From assembly GCF_042767895.1 (NCBI RefSeq), contig NC_091570.1:39277379-39292378 (forward strand): a stretch of 15,000 bases of DNA, in the 5' to 3' direction. A model generated the notes under the pieces. The model was not told the origin of the DNA. It was given only the letters and a program-made list of their open reading frames with translations, and ran no database searches. A program made the position numbers and the translations under genes. Below, piece by piece: positions 1 to 8,739 of this stretch. Origin of the DNA: Penaeus vannamei. Taxonomy: Eukaryota > Arthropoda > Malacostraca > Decapoda > Penaeidae. Positions within the stretch are counted from its first letter, which is position 1. Each line of letters begins with the position of its first letter.

Positions 1-2059
1 GTGAAAAAAGCTGAATCTACTAATAGAAAGAGAATAAGCACATTTGAGCTTGCTTCTTAACCAAGGTACAGACAAAATGAAAGTTAAGAAATAACATGAA
101 GAGTTCTAATATAATGATTGTTTTTATGCCGAGATTTCTATAAAGAACATTCTTTGTATGTGTGAAAAACAAATATATCAAAGATGGAAAATCATAAATT
201 ATATACAGACATAGACCTTCATATAAAAGAGTCAAGCAGAAAAATAAGTTATATAACTGTCTAATCCCAGTAGTCATAAGGTTAAGTAAAGTAGTTCATC
301 TTAAAACAAGAGGATGCAAGAAAAAAAAGTAATATTCATTTTGGTCATCTTAAAAAATATATATTTACTGCATTAGATCTGTCAAAAAAAATCAAAACAA
401 ACAGGTCAATCTTGTATCTTGCTTTCATTCTAGATCCCAAAATACTTGAGGGAGTTAAAGCATCACACTTGAATGCGGTTTCCGATCAAATATCTTGCAG
501 GTGTCCCGTGATTTCAGTATTTGCGTTGAACTGGCAAACATTTCATTGAATCTCCCTCTCTGGTTACTTGTGTAAAACTGGTATCTTGTTAAATCAATGG
601 TTCTGCAGTACACAGTAAAATTAGTTTTATACTCGTATATAATATAAAAAAACATATGCGACAAGTAATATGTGACAATAATCCTGCATACTCTATGTAT
701 CTTAAAAGCAAAAAACAAAACAAAACATTCCTGATCTGTGCACGAGAAGCAATATACGTATTAGTGCCAGTACCTTCAATATACTCATATGATGAACCAG
801 TATTGTGCGTTTCTGATACTAAAGAAACCAGTGTGAGATATACTTAGCTATATTAAATACATACCAAAACAAATACAAACCAGTTACCACAGGAACAGCA
901 ATCGGACCTCTGATATGAATCAAAATTCACGTTAACTTTCTTCCTAACTCTTAACACCACACCTTGACTAGGGGTTATTTTGGACTCACTTGACTGTCTA
1001 ATTAGCTAATAACAGAATCTGACATCTGTGAATTCTTAATTTTGACATAATTATGCCACTTTGCATATAAGAGGCGATAGAATTATTCTAATGATACTTT
1101 AAGCCAAACGCATGAGCATATAAGCCACTGAAATAACCACTTTCTAACAGAATCAATTATCAACATAAGCTAGGAAGTTATTAATCTTCAAGACATCAGG
1201 TATTCACACCTCCACCAAACATAACGAAGAAACTTGACATGATCTGATTAGAAATACCCTCTCATCGCCTCCCTAGACTAGCAACCAAACGGACACGAAA
1301 TAATCTTTGAAATGGAGCTAATAATTAGACAAAAGAGATAAAGGGATAATCTAAGAAAGGGTTTAACATCAAACTACTTAGGGAATGTCATATTACTGAA
1401 TTTACAGATGTACATTAACTTGAGAACATCCACTGACCTGGTCTCCAATCCTTAGTTTTTGTCTTTGAAGTAATTAAGCAATAATTAAAAGGTAAGCAAT
1501 AGGAAAATTATTCAACAATTCTCCCTCTCTTGTACTTAGGTTACCAATACGTTCAACAATAACGAACCTTGTTTACATTTTGTAAAAGGATTCAGTATTA
1601 CCAAAAGAGATTTGATATCACCTACCGCAAACGTCATGTAAACTATAAGAGATTCAATACTAAGGCGAACGATATCTCTTTTCGTCTATGGTTCTCTTTT
1701 TCACAGAAAATGGGAAATTTCTCTCGCAAATCTGCGACAATTAGATCGAAATAAGTTTATTTTCTCTTTGTAATACTTGTTCATTCTTACATATTTATAA
1801 TACTGTAATATTAATTTGTTATATTTTCACTCAATGTGACACTCATCTGTCCCGAGTGATAACACCTTGACGAATTCAGGATATAAACTATTAGAGCTTA
1901 CAGTCTTCCTGAATCTTCTTTACTGTGTAAATTTGACGAGTTTATCAAATATCTTAAATATTTACAATAAGAGAGCAGGATTTGATTTTATTTCATTATT
2001 GATTATGAAAAGTTTGGGAACATCTGCTTCCATTGTTATAAGTAAAAGATTCGGTAGAT
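1..2059. other. AT-rich region upstream of the Nck-like gene; no gene supported
   Basis: This stretch is AT-rich and of ordinary complexity. Open frames are short (under about 90 codons), show no family motif I recognise, and most lack a convincing start. I found no tRNA, rRNA or transposase-like sequence. It may be intergenic, or it may be UTR or intron of a neighbour that cannot be recognised here. The last part (about 1570-2060) has more CpG-containing words (ATCGAT, TTCG, GCGA) and blends into the candidate promoter. Confidence 0.5.
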
Positions 2060-2067
2060 TATCGATA
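2060..2067 (+). promoter_or_regulatory. DRE-like octamer TATCGATA
   Basis: This is an exact match to the palindromic DNA replication-related element bound by DREF at many housekeeping-type promoters in Drosophila. It lies about 95 bp upstream of the candidate transcription start at 2162. A partial copy (TCGATAC) occurs near 2122-2128. The match is seen directly; use of the motif in this organism is inference, and an 8-mer can occur by chance. Confidence 0.35.
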
Positions 2068-2131
2068 CTACGTTTTGAAACAAATGCGCATCGGTACTTT
2101 CGAATACTCTTTAGACCTCTTTCGATACTCT

Positions 2132-2166
2132 TATAAAGACACCGAATCTTACTTTATTTCCAAACT
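2132..2166 (+). promoter_or_regulatory. Candidate core promoter: TATA box plus initiator
   Basis: TATAAAG occupies 2132-2138. The sequence CCAAACT at 2160-2166 fits the initiator consensus YYANWYY with its A at 2162, exactly 30 bp after the start of the TATA box, which is the canonical spacing. A start codon followed by a perfect splice donor begins 128 bp downstream. Such motifs arise by chance in AT-rich DNA, so the value lies in the combined spacing with the DRE and exon 1. Confidence 0.35.
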
Positions 2167-2227
2167 GAATCCTGTCCGCTGGAAGAGTCTCAGTGTCTAT
2201 TACCGAATCCAAACAAGAAGGAGTGAC

Positions 2228-2251
2228 ATGGAATTTCTTTGCGATTTTTAA
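2228..2251 (+). other. Candidate upstream ORF 1 (7 codons plus stop)
   Basis: A short reading frame, ATG to TAA, encodes MEFLCDF in the predicted 5' leader, ending 38 bases before the candidate main start at 2290. It counts only if transcription starts upstream of 2228. If so, it could reduce initiation at the main ATG. Confidence 0.25.
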
Positions 2252-2278
2252 GTGAAATTCGTTGCGATTTTTTTAGGA

Positions 2279-2287
2279 ATGTTGTAA
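2279..2287 (+). other. Candidate minimal upstream ORF 2 (ATG TTG TAA)
   Basis: A two-codon frame ends two bases before the candidate main start codon at 2290. Such a minimal uORF just upstream of a start is known in other eukaryotic genes to influence initiation or reinitiation. Here it is only a sequence observation. The preceding T-run and TTTTTTTAG (up to 2276) could instead be a 3' splice site, which would make 2277-2308 a 32-nt mini-exon. Confidence 0.25.
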
Positions 2288-2289
2288 TC

Positions 2290-2308
2290 ATGTCGAGCTT
2301 AAAGTTAG
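2290..2308 (+). CDS. Candidate first coding exon of the Nck-like adaptor
   Basis: ATG at 2290 has A at -3 and opens a six-codon frame, MSSLKL, followed by a lone G at 2308. It is followed at once by GTAAGTC, giving the perfect donor AG|GTAAGT. The intron is therefore phase 1. The acceptor before the SH3 exon leaves GC AAG as the first bases of that exon, so splicing would make GGC (Gly) then AAG (Lys), giving MSSLKLGKSVGEDCW in frame with the SH3 domain. Short, variable N-termini before the first SH3 domain are normal in Nck proteins. I do not recognise this peptide from any specific homolog. The case rests on phase agreement, donor strength and the promoter-like motifs upstream. The alternative is that the start codon lies in the SH3 exon itself (ATG at 5422) and this exon is spurious. 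Confidence 0.45.
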
Positions 2309-5300
2309 GTAAGTCAAAGACAGTGATTTAATATTCGGATGAGCAAAATATAGCGTGAATGGAGCTTGTCTAAGGCTTATTAGTAAGACCGTGGGAAGAT
2401 GCTGGTGTTTTTGTTGTCAGATGTTGTTGTTAGAGTTTTGTTGTCACTCTCGATCTCGGAATATTTACGCTTATTAAGGCTTGATAGTCCTTTTCTGTTT
2501 TGCTATTCTCACCTCCCTTTTATTTTCTCTCTGTCGGTTTACTGTAGTGGTATGGGAGTGTCATTCTTAGGGATTTTTTTTATGAAAGAAGTGTCTTGTG
2601 TTTTCTATCTCGTGTTTTCACGTTCTCACTGATTTAGTAATTTGTAAACAAACTGTGTAGTACATTATGCTTAGTCGTTTATGCTAGTATTGTGAAGTTC
2701 CTTTTAGTTCGACTTATTTCATTTACGTTTGACAGGTCAAGTATGACTCATAGTTTGCCTCCTGTGTACATTACATTCCTGATATTTGCATTGATGAGCA
2801 GTTATTTCTCTTTGTAGAGCATTTTTTAGATTACCTCTTTTAAGGAGAGTCATTTGTATTAACTGGGCAGCTTTGGCTTACACATGATGGTATGTAGTTA
2901 TGATAGAATACTTATTTTGGTCCTTTGATTAGACTGTTTGCTAAATGTGATTTTGGTACTTTGATATCGAAATACAAAGAAACTGACGAAAGAAATGTAT
3001 TGCCAGACATGGGATGTTCTCTTCATTTTACAGTAGAATTTGGAATTTGTGTTAGTGATGAGGAGCAGAAAAACTATTCAGATACCCATCAGTATGTGTC
3101 TGTTTTAACATTATTAGCAAAATGCTAATGATATCTTTATTTTTACTACCTGTATCACATTACTGTTGAGGTTTTTGAGATAGGAAATGACTTTTAAAGT
3201 AGGTGTATTTCTTGAAAGAATATTTTGGCTGTGTTGAATACATATTCAGTTAAAACTTTGTGTGATCTGGTTTACAGTATGAAGTCGGGCACATAAAGGC
3301 TGGTAAACCTCTGTCTTATATATTTGCAAAAGATAGAGCTTAGACTCTTTCTTTTTTAGACATCAACTTGCCAGGGAGATGAATGAGTTTTGTTTTGCCC
3401 ATATACAAGTAGTAAACATTGGTTGGCCTTTTCCAGAGTGCCAAAAGAGCATTGATGGAGATGATGTCTTTAAAAATTTGTCTAATGTTTCTTGCTTGGA
3501 ATGAACATCCTTTATCTTTATTTTTTCGTCACTTTCTAAATTTAAATCGATGTTAATATAGGAAAGTGGTTATTTTCTCTCTGATATTCATGTCATCAAT
3601 GGGGGCTAGTTTTTTTCTGTGAAAAGTAATTATTTTAGTTTTAGTCAGTTTTCTTAAGATAAATAGAGTGCTTCACGTTTGGTTATTGTGTAGAAGACAC
3701 TCGCGCCTTCAACATAGCCCTCCCCCCTTTGGCACTTAGGCCAAAACTAACAAACCCTATGTATAATTTGGCAAAATATAACTTGCAGACCTCTATTATA
3801 TTCAAGAATGGATCAGCCCAAGCTCTGTCTTACCAGGCTATGAAATGGTGGAGGTCTGCTGGTCTTTGCTGGAGGAACAGTGGCATGCCGTGACCTTACA
3901 CTGTACCAATATGAAAAAGAGCTTCAGATTGTATGGATAACTGTACTAAACTGAGACAAGTATTTAAGCCCAAGGTTATATATGCGAGAAAATGAATATT
4001 TTTTAATATTATCTTCTCTGAAAGAAAAAGAATATCTGCATAGTTACTTTCGCAGTAGTCTGTACGTATCAGTATAAACCACAATAAGTTCAAGATCAAA
4101 AAGCTAGAAATCAATCAGTTAGATACCATTATAGGGAAGAATATCAAACTTCTACTTCTAAAAGATAGATAATCTTACTAAACAACCACTAAAAGATTTA
4201 TAAAACATGATTTGCTATAAGATGATTGAAAGAAATGCCACAAGCATCATTGTTGTTCTATTTGTTGTTATACAAATATATTTTTCCAAATAATGTAAGC
4301 TCTTCAAGATAGGCTGATCTATAAGATCCGTTGCACAGTGTTCCTTCAGAAAGTCTAGACATTTTTTCCTTTATTAGAGGCTACATCATCCTTAAATAAA
4401 AATGAGGGTGAAAGGACGTAATGTGTTTACCGGAAAATTATCAGTTGAGACTCAACTTTGCACTTTGCATATGCCTCAGGTCTGGCACTGCTTTTGATTC
4501 AAGGAGCAATTACATTTTGCAAGATCATTTTGCTGGATGTTGTATTTTCTTATTAGTTCATTATGATTATTGGCTCTGAGCAGCTTAGGGTCTCGTTTCC
4601 ATGAATTGTTGCGGCCAGATAAGTGTGAGAGACATTTTTGAGGAAGTAAGTTAGAAGGAACAAATAAAAGAAAACAATTTATTAGTCAGTGTCACCATTA
4701 AGTGGGAATTCCTAGGCAGAGTTAAAGGGTTAAAGTACCAGCTGTTGAAGGGAGAGTCATTGTAGGAGTGTACTATGCATATATTATTATGAAGATGTGT
4801 AACTACTTGTAGAGTGTGTAGCTTACTTCTTTTTCCTCTTATTTCTTTTAAGTTCACTGTTGCTACTCTTCCTTATTTGTTTTGTTTGTGATCTTCATCT
4901 CCTTTTTTCCTCATCTTCTTCTCTGTGTTTTGCTTCATCATCATCTCCTTCTTCATCTGTGTCTAGTTTGTGATTTTATTATTCTTTTCTTCTCCTTCTC
5001 CCTTTCTTCTTCATCCTCTTCCTCTTTCTTGTTTGTTTACATTTCCTCCTCTTCTTTGTCTTCAGCTTTGTCTCACTCATGTAGGTAAATTAAGTAGTAT
5101 ATCATCATTGCATTGTTTTTCTTCTTCATACTGAAAGAAAAAAAAATGTTAATCTTCATTAAGTCAGACAAGGGGAATCCCAGTTAATGTAGTAGTTGTT
5201 TTTTATGGATTTATCTTTTTTATTTTGTGTGTCAGTAATGTTGGATAGTAATTTTTATTTGTATGCATTTTACTATTAACAAATAGATTTGTTATTTTTT

Positions 5301-5428
5301 CTCAGTGTACCTTTTTTGACATTTCAGATTTTATCGAACACAAATACGTTTTTTGCTTAACACGTTTTTTGTTTTTTCTCTCTTCCTCTGCCCTACCCTT
5401 GCCCTGGCTTTGCCTTTGGCCATGGCAG
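2309..5428 (+). other. Candidate intron 1 (AT-rich, no gene seen)
   Basis: If exon 1 is real this is a 3.1-kb phase-1 intron with GTAAGT at the 5' end and CAG at the 3' end. Most of it is AT-rich sequence of ordinary complexity with only short frames and no recognisable domain or RNA gene. From about 4860 to 5080 it contains a pyrimidine-rich CTT/TCC tract. A chance open frame with a good donor occurs at 4601-4645 but has the wrong phase for the downstream acceptor. If exon 1 is not real, the same interval is 5' flank or an intron within the 5' UTR. Confidence 0.4.
5356..5428 (+). promoter_or_regulatory. 3' splice site: branch-point candidate, polypyrimidine tract, CAG
   Basis: CTTAAC at 5356-5361 fits the branch-point consensus, with A at 5360. 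A long T/C-rich tract follows, and the first AG after 5327 is the one at 5427-5428. The roughly 100 nt without any AG is the expected exclusion zone of a real acceptor. The exon would begin at 5429 with GC AAG. The same stretch contains ATG at 5422 in the frame of the SH3 domain, with a good context (GCCATGG), so it could instead be leader plus start codon. An alternative acceptor then lies at 5326-5327 (TTTCAG). Confidence 0.6.
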
Positions 5429-5633
5429 GCAAGTCAGTAGGGGAGGACTGCTGGGTGACGGCCAAGTATGACTACACGGCCCAGGGCAGCCATGAGCTGG
5501 ACCTCCGCAAGAATGAGCGCTTGCTCCTACTTGATGACTCAAAGCACTGGTGGCGGGTCATGAACAACCGCAACCAGGCTGGTTACGTCCCCTCCAACTA
5601 CGTCAAGAAAGAGAAGCCATCCATATTCGATAG
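5429..5633 (+). CDS. Nck/Dock-type SH2-SH3 adaptor, exon encoding the first SH3 domain (partial gene)
   Basis: Nck proteins (Dock in Drosophila) are cytoplasmic adaptors with three SH3 domains and a C-terminal SH2 domain that link phosphotyrosine signals to actin regulators such as PAK and WASP-family proteins. This exon carries a complete first SH3 domain. Numbering from an in-frame ATG at 5422: AKYDY at residues 14-18, the acidic RT loop with ELD at 25-27, the DDSKHWW segment ending in the ligand-binding tryptophan at 43-44, and GYVPSNYV at 54-61 with the conserved Pro57 and Tyr60. The tail KKEKPSIFD is typical of arthropod Dock. The exon ends AG|GTGAGT at 5633 inside a codon (AG plus one base); a C or T from the next exon gives Ser, matching the expected FDS. 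SH3-2, SH3-3 and SH2 lie outside the window. The start is unsettled: splicing from 2308, or ATG at 5422 giving MAGKSVGEDCW. Family assignment is confident; the exact ortholog name is not. Confidence 0.9.
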
Positions 5634-6000
5634 GTGAGTGTGTGGTTTTCTGCTGCCGTTTTTTTCTACCCATTTTTATTGTTCTTGCTCTTGGGGTCGT
5701 TGTCTGTCGGTGTTTCCCTATAGGTAGTTTTGTCACTAGGTTTATTTGTACTTTGGTTCGAGAGTACATTGGAGGTTGTGTCGGTAGGTGGTCTTTCCTT
5801 TTTTTGTGGAGGTTTATATTCCTGATTTATAAACCATTGGTGATGCATTTGCAGGTAAGGAAGCAAACAAAGTAAAAATAAGATGGTATGTTTTACGTAA
5901 GGGAAAAGGAAATGCGCGTAGAGTTTTATTGCCCATGTTCTGAAGGGGTGTTTTGCAAGAGGTGTGGGAGTGATTTGCATTCCCAAACTGAAAGTGCAGT
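5634..6000 (+). other. Start of intron 2: donor and ordinary-complexity sequence
   Basis: The intron opens with the consensus donor GTGAGT at 5634-5639 (phase 2). The next few hundred bases are mixed sequence without a recognisable exon. Open frames on both strands here have no domain motif. The intron continues to the window end, more than 9.3 kb, with no later exon recognised. Confidence 0.7.
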
Positions 6001-6267
6001 GAAGTGGACAAGAGAAAAGAGAGGAGTGAGAAAGGCTGGAAGGAGGGAGGGGTGGGGAGGGAGCAGTGGGGGAATGTGCTCGAGTTTAGGGGATATTTAG
6101 GCTGAGGGAAATGGCAGGAGAAAGAGAGGAGGGAAAAGAGGGAAAAGACGAGGAACAAGGGCGAGGGAGGGAAGGAGGGAGGGAAGGTGGGTGGGTGGTT
6201 GTAATGGAACGAGGGAAAGACGCGAAAAAAGAGAAAACGATAAAGAATTTTGTCAGATAAAGGTGCA

Positions 6268-6294
6268 GAGGAGGAGGAGGAGGAGGAGGAGGAG
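6268..6294 (+). repeat. (GAG)9 microsatellite
   Basis: Nine uninterrupted GAG trinucleotides are seen directly within the purine-rich block. Confidence 0.9.
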
Positions 6295-6476
6295 ATGGTG
6301 AAAGGGGAGAAGAGAAGAGGAAGGTATTATTTATGCCGATTTGAAGAGGCGGCCAGACAATGTTGAAGAGGAGAGCGAGAGAGGAGAGGGAAGGGACACG
6401 TAGGAGGAGGAGGACGAGCAGAAGAGGGGAGCGAGAGGACGGAGAGGTGCAGAGGGGAAAGGGTGCAGCAGGGGAA

Positions 6477-6500
6477 GGGGGGGTGGGGGTGGGGGGTGGG
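6477..6500 (+). other. Canonical G-quadruplex motif, single-T loops
   Basis: The G-runs are 7, 5, 6 and 3 long and are separated by single T residues at 6484, 6490 and 6497. Single-nucleotide loops give the most stable class of intramolecular G-quadruplex. It lies on the same strand as the Nck-like transcript, so it could form in pre-mRNA as well as in DNA. Confidence 0.7.
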
Positions 6501-6775
6501 AGGAGCGAGAGGGGGAGAGGAGCGGGATGGGAAGGGTTATCAACATAACCGACGGGTAACAAGCTAGAGAGACAGAGAGGACACTTTACGACGGGAGGAG
6601 AAACAGCTGCGGGGGGGGGGAGACTAGGTGGGGGGAGGGGGGGATTCGAGTGGCTGGAAGGGGGGTGGTTCTGTATTATGGTTATTCTTGTTATTGATTC
6701 CGTTATTTTTGTTTATTGGTGTTGTTTCTACGGCTAGACTATGCGTACCTTCGTAAGTAGAGGGAAAGATCTCAG

Positions 6776-6879
<104 letters not shown>

Positions 6880-7020
6880 GGGGGGAGGGGGGGTTAATCA
6901 CCTTATCCACCAGAACATATACCAAAGAGAAGCTCACTTCCTCAAACACTTTCTCAGATTCCAAAGCACTTGCCTTAACACCTAAAAAAAAAAAAGAAAA
7001 AAAAAAGAAAACGATGAACC

Positions 7021-7240
7021 TTTGACGTCTCCTCCTCATCTCCTCATTTATTAATTTATTCATGTATTTACACGTCCTCTGATCCCTCACGCCGTCGGAC
7101 GTGTCACGTTACGAGCAGCGAAAGCTTAGTGAACTTTGAAATTTGGTTTGAATGCCGTTTCATTGGCTAGTAATTAGCGCCGTGACAGGGCCGTCGATAG
7201 GGGCGAGAATCGCGTGGCGCCCTGCCCAGTAGGTGAGGTG
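7021..7240 (+). other. Short island of ordinary complexity with CCAAT and TAATTA motifs
   Basis: Between the (GA)n tract and the 22-bp minisatellite lies about 200 bp of mixed, CpG-containing sequence. It carries ATTGG (inverted CCAAT) at 7162-7166 and the homeodomain core TAATTA at 7171-7176. No exon is recognised. It stands out from its repetitive surroundings, but individual motifs this short are weak evidence. Confidence 0.35.
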
Positions 7241-7254
7241 AGGTGGGTGGAGGG

Positions 7255-7520
7255 AGCGGATGGGTAGAAGGGGGAGAGAGGATGGGTAGAAGGAGGAGAG
7301 AGGATGGATAGAAGGGGGAGAGAGGATGGGTAGAAGGAGGAGAGAGGACGGATAGAAGGAGGAGAAACGGATGGGTTGAAGGGGGAGAGAGGGCGGATAG
7401 AAGGGGGAGAGAGGATGGGTAGAAGGAGGAGAAACGGATGGGTAGAAGGGGGAGAGAGGGCGGATAGAAGGGGGAGAGAGGATGGATAGAAGGAGGAGAG
7501 GAGGGATAGGTGGATAGAAG
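7255..7520 (+). repeat. 22-bp minisatellite, about 12 units
   Basis: A purine-rich unit of 22 or 23 bp repeats head to tail around the anchor TAGAAG (TTGAAG once), which starts at 7265, 7287, 7309, 7331, 7353, 7376, 7398, 7420, 7443, 7465, 7487 and 7515. Variants (GGATGGG, GGATGGA, GGGCGGA, AAACGGATGGG) recur in a pattern, which points to duplication of multi-unit blocks. The minus-strand open frame across it is a shadow. Confidence 0.9.
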
Positions 7521-7840
7521 GGAGAAGATGGGGGATAGGTATATAGGTGGGGGAAGAAGAGAAAGAGATGGATGAATAGATGGAGGGAGAGGTAAATGGA
7601 AGAATGGAAAGGGAGTCGATGTGGAATAGATGGATGGATAGAAGAATGACAGGGAAAGGTAAATGGAAGGTGGACGGAAATATGAAGGGGAACGAGAAAG
7701 AGAGAGAATATAGGACAGAAAAGAATGGGTGGATGATGAAGAAATGTGGAAAAAAAACAGACCGAACGGTACTTGGAAGAAGGCTCTGGAAGAGGAAGAG
7801 GAAGAGGGAGTGGAAGAGATTGAGATTGCAGCGCGATGTT
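7521..7840 (+). repeat. Degenerate purine-rich ATGGA/GGAAG block
   Basis: The sequence continues A/G-rich with repeated but irregular ATGGATGGATAGA-like and GGAAGAGG words, decaying away from the 22-bp array. No gene is supported. Confidence 0.6.
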
Positions 7841-7860
7841 GGCGTGCGCCGCCGCCGCCG

Positions 7861-7975
7861 CTTATCGGATGCAGGAATCGAGGAAAGCCCGATAAGCCGT
7901 CTCGAGACATTCCGTATATTTTTGCGTCCTTATCTCTTATCAGATTTCCGCCACGAAATCAGCCCGTTTGAGTCA
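7861..7975 (+). promoter_or_regulatory. Cluster of four GATA motifs plus an AP-1 motif
   Basis: CTTATC or GATAAG occurs at 7861-7866, 7891-7896, 7929-7934 and 7936-7941, and the AP-1 consensus TGAGTCA lies at 7969-7975. All fall within 115 bp of non-repetitive sequence bordered by low-complexity DNA. GATA factors with AP-1 drive haemocyte, gut and stress-responsive enhancers in insects. An intronic enhancer of the Nck-like gene is a reasonable inference but has no direct support here. Confidence 0.4.
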
Positions 7976-7991
7976 TCGCTTTGGGCCGGAT

Positions 7992-8005
7992 GGGGGGGGG
8001 GGGGG
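7992..8005 (+). repeat. Poly-G tract (14 G)
   Basis: Fourteen consecutive G residues. Similar runs on the same strand occur at 6611-6620, 8714-8723 and 10060-10073. Such runs are prone to slippage and assembly error. Confidence 0.9.
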
Positions 8006-8039
8006 TAGCGGGAAGGGGGGAGGGGAGGGATGGAAAATT

Positions 8040-8160
8040 GTGACAAGTGAGACATTCCTCCTCCTCTGCTGACGCGCGCGCGGGCATGACGGAATGACAC
8101 CGCGAGGCACGTGACGAGGCCGGCGCTGCGGACCCCTGCTGCGCCCTGCCCTCCTCGGCC
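8040..8160 (+). other. CpG-dense island with palindromic E-box
   Basis: A short GC-rich, CpG-dense stretch contains GACGCGCGCGCGGG near 8070 and the E-box CACGTG at 8108-8113. It follows the GATA/AP-1 cluster and precedes a pyrimidine block. No open frame here resembles a protein family. It could be part of the same candidate regulatory island. Confidence 0.3.
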
Positions 8161-8615
8161 TGCCCTCTCATTTCCCTCTCCTTTTCCTTTCTTCTTCTTC
8201 AGTCTTCTCTTCTTTCTCCTTTTCCCCTCTTTCCTTCCTTCTCCTTTTCCCTTCTCTCCTCCCTCTCTTTTCCTCTCCTCTCCCTCTCATTTTTCCTTGC
8301 CCCTATTGTTTTTATTGTATTCCTCAGACATTCTCTTCCGTCTCCCTTCTCTCTCTCTTTTTCTCTTTCCTTTGCCCTATCTTTCTCAGGTTCCTTCTCC
8401 TTCAGTTTTTTCCTTATTGTCGTTTCCCAGGTCTTCTCTTTTTCCCCTCTTCTCCTCTTCTCCTTCTCAGTATCTCCCTTTTTTCCCTTCCCCCACTCTC
8501 GTCTTCTCTTCCTCGTTTCGATCTCTCTCTCCTTCCCCCTCTCCCTCCCTCCCCCTCCTTCTCTCCCACTCTTTCCCTTCTTCTCCATCCCCTCCCCCTC
8601 ATCCCTTCCTCAGTG
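8161..8615 (+). repeat. Pyrimidine-rich (CTTT/CCT/TCC) tract
   Basis: About 450 bp of nearly pure C and T on the + strand, interrupted mainly by CAG and ATT words. Both strands show open frames, made only of Ser/Pro/Leu/Phe or Arg/Lys/Glu/Gly, as expected from composition. No gene is supported. Such tracts can form triplex (H-DNA) structures. Confidence 0.85.
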
Positions 8616-8639
8616 CGCCGCGCCCCTCCACACGCACCT

Positions 8640-8731
8640 TGCGCCCGAGAAAAAAGGGGGGGAGGGTATTAGTGGGTGGAGGGAGAGGGGGAGGGAGAGG
8701 AGGAGGGAGGGAAGGGGGGGGGGTAATTGGG
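8640..8731 (+). repeat. Purine G-rich block
   Basis: Composition flips to GGAGGGAGAGG-type sequence with a 10-G run at 8714-8723, directly after the pyrimidine tract. The paired opposite-strand asymmetry could allow foldback pairing between the two blocks in single-stranded DNA or RNA. Confidence 0.7.
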
Positions 8732-8739
8732 AGGCAGTT

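Larger units (their letters stand above)
6000..6660 (+). repeat. Purine-rich (GGA/GA/GGGA) low-complexity block
   Basis: The + strand is almost entirely A and G, with GGAGGG, GAGAG and short GAG trinucleotide runs. Long minus-strand Pro/Ser/Leu frames here are translations of CTC/CCT/TCC and are not genes. Confidence 0.85.

Noticed and set aside
4601..4645. ATG frame of 15 codons ending at a good GTAAGT donor, an alternative first exon
   Set aside because: It ends in phase 0. Joining it to the acceptor at 5428 shifts frame and gives an immediate TAG, so it cannot feed the SH3 exon.
5353..5421. Hydrophobic N-terminal extension upstream of the SH3 domain that resembles a signal peptide
   Set aside because: It is the translation of the polypyrimidine tract of the 3' splice site (Phe/Leu/Pro from T/C-rich codons) and has no ATG before 5422. 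Nck proteins are cytoplasmic.
7167..7910. Minus-strand Pro/Ser/His-rich frame of about 250 codons
   Set aside because: It tracks the 22-bp minisatellite and purine-rich flank. The repeat protein pattern follows from the DNA period, with no independent coding signal.
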